From NCBI GenBank assembly GCA_028290305.1, contig JAQGKC010000134.1:55164-119163 (forward strand): a DNA stretch of 64,000 nucleotides. The letters are read 5' to 3'. The notes under the pieces were generated by a model. The model ran no database searches. It saw nothing but the letters and a program-made list of their open reading frames with translations, and was not told where the DNA came from. This document shows positions 45,589 through 55,163 of the stretch, one piece after another. This DNA is from Bradyrhizobium sp. GTDB taxonomy: Bacteria; Pseudomonadota; Alphaproteobacteria; Rhizobiales; Xanthobacteraceae. The position numbers and the translations under genes are program-made. Position 1 is the stretch's first letter; the number at the start of each line of letters is the position of its first letter.

Positions 45589-47175
45589 ATGTCGAATTCG
45601 CAACACCCGCCCGGCGTGGTGGGACCCTTTGCGGGAATGGACGTGCCGTGGCTGCTGCGGATGCGGGCCGAGGTGCGCCGCGATCATCCATTCCTGATCT
45701 GGGCGCCATTCGATGCGCCGGCGCGGATCTAGAGCTATGGCGAATTTCACGAACGCGTCGGCGCGCTCGCCGCGGGCCTCGCCGGACGCGGCGTCAAGTC
45801 AGGCGAATTCGTGCTGATCCATCTCGACAACTGCATCGAGGCAATGCTGGCGTGGTTCGCCTGCGTCGAGCTCGGCGCCATTGCCGTCACCACCAACACC
45901 CGCTCCGCGCCGGCGGAAATGGAATATTTTGCGGGTCATTGCGGCGCGATCGCCGCGATCACCCAGCCTGCTTATGCCGAGATGATCTCGGCGCATTGCC
46001 GAAACTTGCGCTGGCTCGCAGTGATTTCGCACGACGCCGGCGTTGCGCCCGCGCCAGGCGCCGCCGTGCCACACGGTGATAGCTTCGAATCATTGTTCGC
46101 CGACAGCGCCGACCGGCCGCGCCGCGCAACCGATCCATTGGCCCCCTGCAGCGTGCAATATACCTCCGGCACCACGTCGCGGCCGAAGGCGGTGCTGTGG
46201 ACTCATGCCAATGCGTTGTGGGGCGCCAAGGTCAATGCGTCGCATCAGGATCTACATGCCGGCGACGTGCATCAGACCTATCTGCCGCTGTTTCACACCA
46301 ACGCGCTGGCCTATTCGATGCTGGCGAGCCTGTGGGTCGGCGGAACTTGCGTGATTCAGCCGCGGTTTTCCGCCAGCCGGTTCTAGAATGTCGCCGCCGA
46401 ACATGGCTGCACCTGGACCTCGACGATACCATTTTGCATGAAGGCGCTGCTCGAGCACGAAATCCCCAAGCGGCATACATTCCGGCTCTGGGGCTCGGCA
46501 GTCTCCGAGCCACCGGCATTCGCCGCATTCGGCATCAAGATCATCGGCTGGTGGGGCATGACCGAAACCATCACCCACGGCATCGTTGGCGAGGTCGATC
46601 AGCCCAATACGCCGATGTCGATCGGTCGCGCCGCGGCCGAATACGCTATCCGCATCACCGATGATGACGGCGCACCGACTGCCGTCGGCGGCACCGGCAA
46701 TCTATCGATCAAGGGCGTTCCCGGGCTGTCGCTGTTCAAGGAATATTTGCACAACGAGAAGGCTACCCGCGAGAGTTTTGACGAGCACGGCTATTTCGTC
46801 ACCGGCGACCGCGTCACGTTGCTGAACCACGGCTTCATCCGGTTCGGCGACCGCGCCAAGGACATGCTGAAGGTCGGCGGTGAGAACGTCGCGGCCTCCG
46901 AGATCGAACAGGTGATCGCCATCGTGCCCGGTGTGCGCGAGGCCGCGGTGGTCGCGAAAAGGCATCCGATGCTCGATGAGGTGCCGGTGGTGTTCATCAT
47001 CCCGCACGCCGGCGTCGAACGCGCGCCGCCGGAATTGCACGACACGATCATGGCCGCCTGCCGCAGCGCGCTGGCGGACTTCAAGGTGCCGCGCGAAATC
47101 CGCTTCGTCGACGAGATGCCGCGCTCGACACTGGAGAAGGTGGCGAAGGCGGAATTGCGCAAATTGCTGGGGTAG
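45589..47175 (+). pseudogene. AMP-dependent acyl-CoA ligase interrupted by two in-frame TAG codons
   Basis: An ATP-dependent acyl-CoA synthetase-like gene (ANL superfamily, CaiC/FadD type), one continuous frame of 529 codons except for TAG at 45730 (codon 48) and 46384 (codon 266). Adenylation motifs are present: QYTSGTTSRPKAV (P-loop), WWGMTETITHGI, YFVTGDRV, and the hinge/Lys region FGDRAKDMLKVGGENV, with C-terminal RSTLEKVAKAELR. The start is sound (GGGAGG before ATG 45589). At both stops homologues would be expected to have Trp (xWSYGEF and RFWxVAAEHG), implying TGG-to-TAG changes. Both TAGs sit inside TCTAGA. Most likely a recent pseudogene; read-through or sequence error are alternatives. 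Confidence 0.8.
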
Positions 47176-47260
47176 GATTGCGTCAGGTTTGACTGGCTGT
47201 TTCCAAAGACCGCAATCTCGCGGCAAAAGAAAAGCGAAAAGAAAGTAAGGGAGCGGCGAC

Positions 47261-49010
47261 ATGTTAAACCCCGGTTCGCGATTTCAAAGGGAAAGGTCAG
47301 CCCTCCGATTCGTTGGCGGCAAAGCACTTGCCGTATTCGCGGTCTTGTATCTGACGTTGCCGGCGAGCATTGCCTGCGCCCAAACCGCCGACACCGTCCT
47401 GTTCAACGGCAAGATCCTGACCGTCGACAAGGGTTTTTCGATCGAGCAGGCGCTGGCGATCGGGCACGGTCAGATACTGGCGTCAGGCACGACGGCTGCG
47501 ATGAAGAAATTCGCGAGCGACACGACAAAGCTGATCGATCTCGGCGGCCGCACCGTGATTCCGGGCTTAACCGACGGGCACATTCACGGCATCCGCGCCG
47601 CGCTGACGTTTGGCACCGAGGTCAACTGGATCGGCGTTCCCACCCTTAAGCAAGCGCTGGAGAAAATCCATCAGGCTGCGCAGACCCAAAAGCCCGGCTC
47701 CTGGATCGTCGTGGCCGGCGGCTGGACCGAGGAGCAATTCGAGGAAAAGCGCCGGCCGACCGCGCGCGAGTTGGCGGCAATTGCGCCGGATAATCCGGTC
47801 TATATCCAGCATCTGTATGACTGGCTGCTGCTGACGCCGCAGGCGATGGAGGCGCTCAACATTCACGACGAGAGCGATCTCACGCCCGGCGGCAAGCTGG
47901 AGCGCGACGGCGACAATCGCCCGACCGGCGTGGTGATCGGCAACGGCAATACGCTCGGCAAAATCTTCGACAAGCTGCCAAAGCCAACCCTCGACCAGCA
48001 GGTCGATGGCTCCCGCAAATTCTTCCGCGAGATGAACAGTCTTGGGATTACCGGCATCGTCGATGGAGGCGGGGTGAGCATGTATCCCGCCAATTATCAG
48101 GCCGTGTTCAAGCTGTGGCACGACAAGCAACTTAACGTGCGCGTCGCCTATCATCTCTGTGCGCCGAAGCCGGGCAGCGAACTCACGGATTTGCAGAACC
48201 TGACGCAGTTGCTGCCGCAGGGGTTTGGCGATGCGATGCTGCATTTCAACGGTCCTGGGGAAATCCTGATATGGGCCGACTGGACCGACGGAGATATTGC
48301 GCCCGACGGCAAGGCCAAGCTCGCCGAATTGCTGCGTTGGGCCGCATCGAAAGGCTACACCATCCAGCTGCACTGGAACCCGGACCGTACCGTCCACGAT
48401 CTTCTCGATATCATCGAAGACATCAACAGGGATTATCCGGTTCGCGATCTCAGATGGACCGTGCTGCATCTGTATGACGCGTCCGAGGACAATCTGAAGC
48501 GGATGAAATCGGTAGGGCTGATCTGGGGCGTTCAGGGACGGGCTTTATTTCAGCGGCGAGCGGCTGCAGCGCGAGGTCGGTATCGATCGGGCGAAGGCGA
48601 TGCCGCGGATCGTAACCGCCATGAAGCTCGGGCTGACGGTGGCCGGCGGCACCGACGCGCATCGGGTGTCGTCCTACAATCCGTTCGTCGCGCTGCAATG
48701 GTATCTCGACGCCACCACGATCGGCGGCGTTCAGACCCGCGGGCCGACGGAGGCACCGAGCCGCCGTCAGGCGCTGGAGATGTACACGCGCAATTCGGCT
48801 TTCATGGCCAATGATGACGACAGACGCGGCACGCTGGAGCCCGGCAAATTCGCCGATCTTGCGGTGCTGTCATCCGACTATTTGACGACGCCGGTCCAGG
48901 AGATCGGAAAAATCAAATCGGTACTGACGATGGTCGGCGGCAATGTCGTCTATGCGGACCGGCCGTTTGTCGACCACGCGCCGCAGCCACGTGCCGCTGA
49001 CCGTCAATAA
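47261..49010 (+). pseudogene. Exported amidohydrolase-3 (YtcJ-like) gene with a one-base frameshift
   Basis: Reading from ATG 47261 (GGGAG upstream), the product has a signal peptide (ALAVFAVLYLTLPASIACAQ) and an amidohydrolase-3 start: LFNGKILTVDKGFSIEQALA, VIPGLTDGHIHG (metal HxH). After WGVQ near codon 425 the frame degenerates into Arg-rich noise. The true continuation (DGLYFSGERLQREVGIDRAK ... VAGGTDAHRVSSYNP ... TLEPGKFADLAVL) lies in another frame to a TAA at 49010. Removing one G from GGG at 48535-48537 restores a full-length ~582-residue protein. So it is a frameshifted gene, either decayed or a sequencing artefact. It lies 85 bp after the damaged ligase, in the same direction. Confidence 0.85.
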
Positions 49011-50101
49011 CATCCCAGGGCCACCGGGCGGAAAGCCTGCAGCAGATGCTGGTCGAGGTTGCCGCCCATCTGCTCCATGATCCCAAAGGCCTTGGTGTGC
49101 GTAAACGGCAGCCGGTAGGCACGCTTCTCGACCAGCGCCGCGTAGATATCCACGATCGTTGTCAGGCGCACGATATCGCTGATCTGGTTGCCGCGCAGGC
49201 CATCGGGATATCCGGTGCCATCAAGGAATTCGTGATGGTGCAGGACCACATCCAGCATCTCCGGCGGGAAGCCGCCTTGGGCTGCGAGAGCATCGTAGCC
49301 CAGACGCGGATGCTTGCGGATTTCGCCCATTTCCTCGTCGGTGAGCTTTCCCGGCTTGTCCAATATAGCCACCGGGACGAACGCCTTGCCGACATCGTGC
49401 AAAAGGGCGGCGCGAGCCAGACGGCGCTGATCGTCTTCGCGCATGCCGAGATGCTGCGCGAACGCAACCGCGAATCCGGTGACAAAGAGGCAGTGGCGAT
49501 AGCTGTGTGTATGATGGCGGCCGACGGTCGCCAGCCATTCACGCAAAGAGGATTGCTTGATGGCTTTGAGAATCTGGTTCTCGGCCTTCATGATATCATC
49601 GAATGTCAGCGGAATTCCCGCCGGAAGCTTCTCGAATATCTTGACCATCACCGCGTGCGCGGCAGCAATGCCCGTGTTCAGGGCTTTGCCATCGGCTGTC
49701 GTGTCGAACCCATTGGTATCGGGAAATGCAGCGCGGATGCGATGCAGGATCCCTTGCGCATCGAACGGCCGCGATATCGTATCGGTCGCGCCCAGCGCCC
49801 AGGCCTGCATCGACCCATGATGAAGCGCGTCCGCCAGAACGAACAACCTGGGCATGGAGCGGTAAGCCTCGGCACGCAGCTTGTTGCGAACCCGCTGCAC
49901 GCTCTCGGCCGATCGCAGGTTGATGTCGACCACGATCCCGGCAAAATGACCGGCGGGAGCGTCGGGAATATCCGACGTCGAGATGGTGTCGACCTCGCCC
50001 ACGGATTGCAGAATGCTGGCTAACTCGCTGCTCTGATCGCTCCTATCCGATGCCAGCAGCAGCCGGCGCCTGGACGGAGTCTTATTGGCTAGAGCTGTCA
50101 T
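49004..50101 (-). CDS. HD-GYP protein with N-terminal receiver-like domain
   Basis: Probable cyclic-di-GMP phosphodiesterase/regulator of ~365 aa. The N-terminal ~125 residues look like a response-regulator receiver (RRLLLASDRSDQ, VVDIN, LFVLADA, GATDTISRPF). The C-terminal HD-GYP domain has ARAALLHDVGKAFVPV (HD), the distal HHHEFLDGTGYPDGLRGNQI (GYP) and a Cys/Lys-poor linker. The start is ATG 50101 with GAGG 5 nt upstream; the frame extends to 50182. Its last 7 bp overlap the end of the convergent amidohydrolase pseudogene. It could adjust motility-biofilm balance and thereby curli, but nothing in the sequence shows this. Confidence 0.9.
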   Translation of the reverse strand: MTALANKTPSRRRLLLASDRSDQSSELASILQSVGEVDTISTSDIPDAPAGHFAGIVVDINLRSAESVQRVRNKLRAEAYRSMPRLFVLADALHHGSMQAWALGATDTISRPFDAQGILHRIRAAFPDTNGFDTTADGKALNTGIAAAHAVMVKIFEKLPAGIPLTFDDIMKAENQILKAIKQSSLREWLATVGRHHTHSYRHCLFVTGFAVAFAQHLGMREDDQRRLARAALLHDVGKAFVPVAILDKPGKLTDEEMGEIRKHPRLGYDALAAQGGFPPEMLDVVLHHHEFLDGTGYPDGLRGNQISDIVRLTTIVDIYAALVEKRAYRLPFTHTKAFGIMEQMGGNLDQHLLQAFRPVALGCY

Positions 50102-50260
50102 AGATCCTCGGTTAGGGGCTGATCTGATATGGCGACAACAAAAGACTACCTCGCAACGGGTTCCCCGAGGCTTAAGGGGCATTGTGAATGCGGGTGTATC
50201 GCAGACCGTAAAAATTTAACGATTTCCGACTTCACTTACGGGCGATTTGATTGAAGCCGG

Positions 50261-50294
50261 AAAAAATCCGCCGGAAGCGATGCCTCCGGCGGAT
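50261..50294 (-). terminator. Rho-independent terminator for second Mo-hydroxylase operon
   Basis: Perfect 10-bp arms, ATCCGCCGGA (50266-50275) and TCCGGCGGAT (50285-50294), loop 9 nt; read on the minus strand it ends in a run of six U, 25 bp after the stop of the large subunit. Confidence 0.85.
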
Positions 50295-50318
50295 CGATTT
50301 ATCGCCTGATGCGATGTC

Positions 50319-52610
50319 TTACGCCTTCATGGCGCCCTTCACCGCCTCTGCCGTGATCGGCAGCGAGCGGACGCGGGCGCCGCAGGCGTTGAAGATCGCA
50401 TTCGCGAGCGCGGGCGCGATCACGGTCACCGCCGGTTCGCCGACGCCGGTGGCTTTTTCGCCATTGGCGATGACGCTGATGGCGACTTCCGGCATCTGAC
50501 TCATCCGCAACGGCGTGTAGGTGTCGAAGTTGGTCTGCTCGATCCCGCCGTCCTTCAACGTCGCCTTCTCATACATGGCGAGCGAAAGCCCCCACAACGC
50601 CGCGCCCTCGACCTGGGCCCGGATGTTGTCGGGATGCACCTGGGTGCCGACGTCGGTGGCCACGGTCAGCTTCTTGACCTTGACTTCGCCGCTGTCAGCG
50701 ACGGCAACATGGGCCACGCACGCGGTCCAGCTTGCGGTTGCCCTTTCCTGCGATGAGACGCAGGCAACGCCCATGCCTTCGCCTTTGGGCAGTTGCTTGG
50801 TGCCGTAGCCGGACAAGCCCATCGCGGCGAGCAAGGTGTTGCGCAGGCGTTGCGCGCCACCGGCATTGGCGCCCTTGCCGTCGAGCATGTCGATACGATA
50901 CTGCGCGGGATCCTTGCCGGCCGCATGCGCCAATTCGTCGACCATGCTTTCGACCGCCCAGAAGGTCCAGCCCGGCGCCACCGACCGCAGCTGACCCGAC
51001 GGGGTGGCGTTGTGCGCCATCTCATTGAGAATGGCGCGGACGTTGTGATTGGGCACGGAATAAAAGAAGTCCGCGCCGTTCACGGTGAACGCATCGAGCG
51101 CGCCTTTCTTGTCGACCGAAGGCGACAGGAAATCCGGGATGCCCCAGCGCTTGGTCGGCCATGCGCTGACCACGTCGTGATTGAGCGCAATCAGCTTGCC
51201 ATCGCCGTCGAGACCGGCCTTGACCTTCTGCAACGTCAGCGGACGCGAGAAGTCCATGGTCATGTCGTCTTCGCGCGAGTAGATCACCTTGACCGGTTTA
51301 CCGACAGCCTTCGCCGCCTGCACCGCGGGCACCATCATGTCGGCGTCGAGACGCCGGCCGAAGCCGCCACCCAGCCACATCTGATGCATCACGACGAATT
51401 TGGGATCGACGCCGGCAGCGCCCGCCGCGATCGCGCCCGAGCGCGTCGCGAACTGGTTGCCGGAATAGATGTGCCAGATATCGCCCTGAAGCTGCGCGGT
51501 GGCGTTCATCGGTTCCATCGGCGCATGGATGTTGATGTTGGTGGTGTATTCCGCCTCCATCACCTTTGCCGCTGTGCCGAACGCCGCCGATGTGTCGCCA
51601 TCCTTGACGAAGAACAGGCCGGAATCGTCGAGGCCCTGCAAACGCCTGGCTTCGGTGAGCAGGGATTCGCTCGACAGTTTGGCGTTAGGTCCACCGTCAT
51701 AGGTTACCTTGAGTGCGTCCGCGGCCTTGCGGGCGTTCGCATAGGTATTGGCCACCGCCACCACCCAGCCGGTCGTCGTACCGGTCTTGTCGTCGAGGGT
51801 GACCGCCTTGATGAAGCCCGGCACCTTCTTGGCCGCGCTGTCGTCGACCGATTTCACCGTCGCGCCGTAGCGCACCGACGGCATCACGATCTTGCCGTAC
51901 ACCATGCCCGGCAACATGACGTCGATGCCGTATTTGGCCGTTCCGTTGGTTTTCGACGGAATATCGAGCTGCGGAACCGAAACGCCGATCATGGTGTACT
52001 GGTCCGGCGTCTTGAGCTTGATCGCCTTGAGTTCGTCGGGCGTAAAGGTCTTGGTGGCCTTGCCGCTCTTGACGATTTCCGCGAACGTCATCGACTTCTT
52101 CGACTTCGGATGCGTAATCGTGGACTCTCTAACGACCAGTTCGCCTGACGGTGCGCCCATCGCCGCGGCGGCGGCTTCCGTCAACGCGATGCGTCCCGCG
52201 GCACCCGCGCGGCTCATCGCTTCGTAGTTCATCATCGTGCTCCAGCTGCCGCCGGTAATCTGCGCGCCGAGTACGGGATCGTTGAACTTCGGATCGTTGG
52301 ACGCGAGTTGAACCCGCATGTCCTTCCAGCTCGAGCCAAGCTCTTCCGATATGATCTGCGCCATGGTCGAGGCAATGTGCTGGCCCATGTCGGCCTTGCC
52401 GCAGGTCACCGTGACAATCCCGTCCGGCGCGATCGAATACCAGACGCTGGGATCGAAATTGCCCGTAGCGGCTAACGCCGCATCGCCGCCGAGCAGGCCG
52501 GGGACGGCGGAATAGCCAAGCGCGAGACCGGCGGCGGCGGTACCGACGAGGAACGAGCGGCGGCTGAGATCGGCGGGCTCGGATTTGGTGATTTTCACGT
52601 GCGTATTCAT
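50319..52610 (-). CDS. Molybdopterin-binding large subunit, second isoquinoline 1-oxidoreductase-like enzyme
   Basis: Paralogue of the protein at 26552, ~763 aa, also with a twin-arginine leader (DLSRRSFLVGTAAAGLALGY). Motifs: QITGGSWSTMMNYEAMSRAG, LGGGFGRRLDADMMVP, the substrate-channel region GQLRSVAPGWTFWAVESM, and the catalytic Glu in ATGVGEPAVTVIAPALANAI. At the second and third positions it has a lysine-rich longer insertion compared with the first enzyme. Its ATG overlaps the small-subunit stop by 4 bp (ATGA). No cytochrome gene follows, and a terminator closes the operon, so the physiological electron acceptor is encoded elsewhere. Confidence 0.92.
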   Translation of the reverse strand: MNTHVKITKSEPADLSRRSFLVGTAAAGLALGYSAVPGLLGGDAALAATGNFDPSVWYSIAPDGIVTVTCGKADMGQHIASTMAQIISEELGSSWKDMRVQLASNDPKFNDPVLGAQITGGSWSTMMNYEAMSRAGAAGRIALTEAAAAAMGAPSGELVVRESTITHPKSKKSMTFAEIVKSGKATKTFTPDELKAIKLKTPDQYTMIGVSVPQLDIPSKTNGTAKYGIDVMLPGMVYGKIVMPSVRYGATVKSVDDSAAKKVPGFIKAVTLDDKTGTTTGWVVAVANTYANARKAADALKVTYDGGPNAKLSSESLLTEARRLQGLDDSGLFFVKDGDTSAAFGTAAKVMEAEYTTNINIHAPMEPMNATAQLQGDIWHIYSGNQFATRSGAIAAGAAGVDPKFVVMHQMWLGGGFGRRLDADMMVPAVQAAKAVGKPVKVIYSREDDMTMDFSRPLTLQKVKAGLDGDGKLIALNHDVVSAWPTKRWGIPDFLSPSVDKKGALDAFTVNGADFFYSVPNHNVRAILNEMAHNATPSGQLRSVAPGWTFWAVESMVDELAHAAGKDPAQYRIDMLDGKGANAGGAQRLRNTLLAAMGLSGYGTKQLPKGEGMGVACVSSQERATASWTACVAHVAVADSGEVKVKKLTVATDVGTQVHPDNIRAQVEGAALWGLSLAMYEKATLKDGGIEQTNFDTYTPLRMSQMPEVAISVIANGEKATGVGEPAVTVIAPALANAIFNACGARVRSLPITAEAVKGAMKA

Positions 52611-53098
52611 GTTGCCCTCCGCTCGGTGCCGGCGTTGGAAGCGGTGCGCATTTCAGAGGCCGCACGCATGATCGCCTTTTGGATACGCGAATAGGTCATG
52701 CAGCGGCAGAGATTGCCGTCCATGTGCTCGACCACTTCTTCCTTGGTCGGATTGGTGTTCTTGGAGAGCAGTGAAGCCGCCTGCATGATCTGCCCGGATT
52801 GGCAGTAGCCGCATTGCGGAACCTGCTCGGCGATCCACGCCTTCTGCAGGGGATGATCACCCTTGGCGCTGAGGCCTTCGATGGTGGTGATTTTTTTGCC
52901 GACGGCATCGCTGAGCGACGTCTGGCAGGATCGTACGGCCTCGCCGTTGATGTGAACCGTGCAGGCACCGCACAGGCCGGCGCCGCAACCGAACTTTGTT
53001 CCGGTCATCTGCAATTGTTCGCGGATGACCCAGAGCAGCGGCGTATCGTTGGCCGCCTCGACGGACATATTCCGTCCGTTGATAGTGAGATTAGGCAT
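52607..53098 (-). CDS. [2Fe-2S] small subunit of second Mo-hydroxylase
   Basis: Small subunit of ~163 aa, paralogous to 28739-29200. Clusters: [20 protein letters not shown] plus AVRSCQ, and [11 protein letters not shown] with GNLCRCMTYSRI. The N-terminus MPNLTINGRNMSVEAANDTP aligns directly with the other copy; a ~12-residue C-terminal extension (RTASNAGTERRAT) differs. It is first in a two-gene operon; GGGGAAGAG precedes the start. Electrons pass from the Mo site through these clusters. Confidence 0.93.
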   Translation of the reverse strand: MPNLTINGRNMSVEAANDTPLLWVIREQLQMTGTKFGCGAGLCGACTVHINGEAVRSCQTSLSDAVGKKITTIEGLSAKGDHPLQKAWIAEQVPQCGYCQSGQIMQAASLLSKNTNPTKEEVVEHMDGNLCRCMTYSRIQKAIMRAASEMRTASNAGTERRAT

Positions 53099-53398
53099 CG
53101 CTCTTCCCCTGCCGGTGCATGATGCCGCTTACGGCGGCAACTCACTTCTGGGTAATGGCTGGCACCCACCGGATCGATGCCAGTCGGTGCGCAAGATGGT
53201 ACCGTTCCCGTCGAGAGGCAATGCAAATTAGAAATGGTCGAAGAGAATATAATTTTAATTCCTGCTTTGTGCGTTGCGGCGAAGTTCTATCGCGCGTTTG
53301 TCGATCAACGCCGCAAACGTCACCTCGCGTTTCCGCATTTCTCAACGGCGAACAGATCGCGCTAGGATGCCCGTGAGAGCAATATCCGGGAAGCCGCG
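53099..53398. other. Divergent intergenic region, nothing recognised
   Basis: About 300 bp between the Mo-hydroxylase operon and the alpha/beta hydrolase gene. It should hold two promoters. An AT-rich patch (53220-53270, gagaatataattttaattcc) may be the promoter of the minus-strand operon. No dyad of note. Confidence 0.4.
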
Positions 53399-54193
53399 AT
53401 GCCGAAGATCAATCGTGACGGGGTCAACATCTATTACGAAGTTCACGGCAGCGGCCCGCCGCTAATACTGACCCACGGCTATTCGTCGACCTCTGCGATG
53501 TGGCGGGGCCAGGTCGAAGCGCTGTCGAAGCACTATAAACTCGTGCTCTGGGATATGCGTGGCCACGGCCAGTCCGATTATCCCGATAGTTCCTCCGCCT
53601 ACAGCGAAGCCCCGACGGTCGCCGATATGGCCGCGCTACTCGACGAGGTCAGCGCCGGCCAGGCGATTGTTGGCGGGCTTTCGCTGGGTGGCTACATGTC
53701 GCTGGCATTCTATCGCGCGCATCCGGACCGCGTGCGCGCGCTATTGATCATTGATACCGGGCCGGGATTCAAGAAAGACGACGCCCGCGAAGCCTGGAAC
53801 AAGCGCGCGCACGACACCGGTGACCGCTTCGAGCGCGAAGGCCTTGCAGTTCTGAAATCCTTAAGCCGCGAACGCTCGACGGTGAGCCATCGCGATGCAT
53901 CGGGCCTGGCGCGCGCGGCGCGCGGCATGCTGACCCAGCGCGATGCCCGCGTGATCGGGCAACTGCCCAACATCAAGGTGCCGTCGCTGGTGGTGGTCGG
54001 CGCCGATGATGCGCCGTTCCTTGCGGCCTCCGACTACATGGCGGCGAAAATTCCCGGCGCGAAAAAAGTGGTGATCCCGGCTGCCGGCCACGCCGTCAAC
54101 ATCGACCAGCCGCAAGCGTTCATCGACGCCGTGTTGCCGTTCCTCGATGGCCTCCCGCGCAGCGCTGTTCCGGAGAAGCTGGCCCAGTCATGA
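53399..54193 (+). CDS. Alpha/beta-fold hydrolase
   Basis: Serine hydrolase of ~264 aa. It starts MPKINRDGVNIYYEVHGSGP with the oxyanion-hole region LILTHGYSSTSAMW; the nucleophile elbow is VGGLSLGGYM (Ser about residue 100), the acid lies in VVVGADDAPF and the His in AAGHAVNIDQP. The sequence is close to 3-oxoadipate enol-lactonase/haloperoxidase-type hydrolases, but activity is not assignable. Cytoplasmic. Its stop codon overlaps the start of a tiny secreted-protein gene (ATGA), so the two are coupled. Confidence 0.88.
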   Translation: MPKINRDGVNIYYEVHGSGPPLILTHGYSSTSAMWRGQVEALSKHYKLVLWDMRGHGQSDYPDSSSAYSEAPTVADMAALLDEVSAGQAIVGGLSLGGYMSLAFYRAHPDRVRALLIIDTGPGFKKDDAREAWNKRAHDTGDRFEREGLAVLKSLSRERSTVSHRDASGLARAARGMLTQRDARVIGQLPNIKVPSLVVVGADDAPFLAASDYMAAKIPGAKKVVIPAAGHAVNIDQPQAFIDAVLPFLDGLPRSAVPEKLAQS

Positions 54194-54360
54194 ACAGGCT
54201 GGCGTATAGCGGGTACCTGCTGATCGCGATTTTCGCCGCATGTCCCGGGATTGCAAGCGCCAAGCCGTTTGAACCCAAGGGCAGCGTTTTGTTCTTTCAC
54301 AAAGACCGTCTATATCTGCAATTCCGCAAGGGCAGGTTGGCCGGCTGGAAGGGCGATTGA
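54190..54360 (+). CDS. Tiny secreted protein coupled to the alpha/beta hydrolase
   Basis: A 56-codon gene whose ATG overlaps the hydrolase stop by 4 bp (ATGA). The product is MNRLAYSGYLLIAIFAACPG then IASA-KPFEPKGSVLFFHK DRLYLQFRKGRLAGWKGD: a signal peptide with a good cleavage site at ASA-KP followed by a ~32-residue basic, aromatic mature peptide. No family recognised. The coupling, the signal peptide and the sensible composition support a real gene despite its length. A cell-envelope role is inferred. Confidence 0.6.
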   Translation: MNRLAYSGYLLIAIFAACPGIASAKPFEPKGSVLFFHKDRLYLQFRKGRLAGWKGD

Positions 54361-54467
54361 AGCCACAACTGGATGTGGCAATAGCGTTGTGAGCCGCGTA
54401 TCCCGCTCGCAGGCAATTCCAGAACGATCAACTCTCAATAACGCAAACCTCAACAAATGGATGACCC

Positions 54468-55142
54468 GTGGGACAAGATATCAAGCTGACGGCTTCGGAT
54501 AATTTTCAACTGGGCGGCTATCGTGCCGACCCCGCAACCGCGCCCAAGGGAGCGGTGGTGGTGATCCAGGAAATCTTCGGCGTCAATCACCACATTCGCG
54601 CGGTCTGCGACCGTCTCGCGGACGAAGGCTATGTCGCCATCGCACCTGCGATCTTCGATCGCGTCGAACCCAATTTTACGTCCGGCTATTCGCCGGATGA
54701 GGTCGCGGTGGCACGCAAGTTCGTCGCCAACCCCGACTGGACGGCCATGCTGCGCGACACCCAGGCCGCCATCGATGCCGTCAGGGATGTCGGTCCGGTC
54801 GGCATCATCGGCTTTTGTCTTGGCGGCAGCGTCGCCTATGCCGCCGCGACGAAACTATCGGGGCTCTCCGCCGCGATCGGCTATTACGGCGGCGCCATCG
54901 TCCGCTTCGCCGACGACAAGCCTGCGGTGCCGACCCAATTGCATTTCGGCGAAAAGGACGCGGGCATTCCGCTCAGCGATGTCGAGATTATCAGAGCCAA
55001 GCGGCCCGAGGTCGAGATCCACATCTATCCGGGCGCACAGCATGGTTTCCACTGCGATGAACGGGCGAGCTACGACAAGGCAAGCTCGGATATCGCCTGG
55101 CCGCGCAGCCTCGACTTCTTTGCCAAGCATTTGAAGAAGTAA
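54468..55142 (+). CDS. Dienelactone hydrolase-family protein
   Basis: Cysteine-nucleophile alpha/beta hydrolase of ~224 aa. Features: VVVIQEIFGVNHHIRAVCDR with the activating Glu of dienelactone hydrolases, nucleophile elbow IIGFCLGGSV (Cys about residue 114), Asp in FGEKDAGIP, and His in AQHGFHCD. The family hydrolyses dienelactone in chlorocatechol degradation; many relatives have other substrates. The start is a GTG at 54468 (MGQDIKLTASDNFQLGGY); the ATG at 54461 is out of frame. Confidence 0.9.
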   Translation: MGQDIKLTASDNFQLGGYRADPATAPKGAVVVIQEIFGVNHHIRAVCDRLADEGYVAIAPAIFDRVEPNFTSGYSPDEVAVARKFVANPDWTAMLRDTQAAIDAVRDVGPVGIIGFCLGGSVAYAAATKLSGLSAAIGYYGGAIVRFADDKPAVPTQLHFGEKDAGIPLSDVEIIRAKRPEVEIHIYPGAQHGFHCDERASYDKASSDIAWPRSLDFFAKHLKK

Positions 55143-55163
55143 GAAGATTGGAATTGTTCTGTT

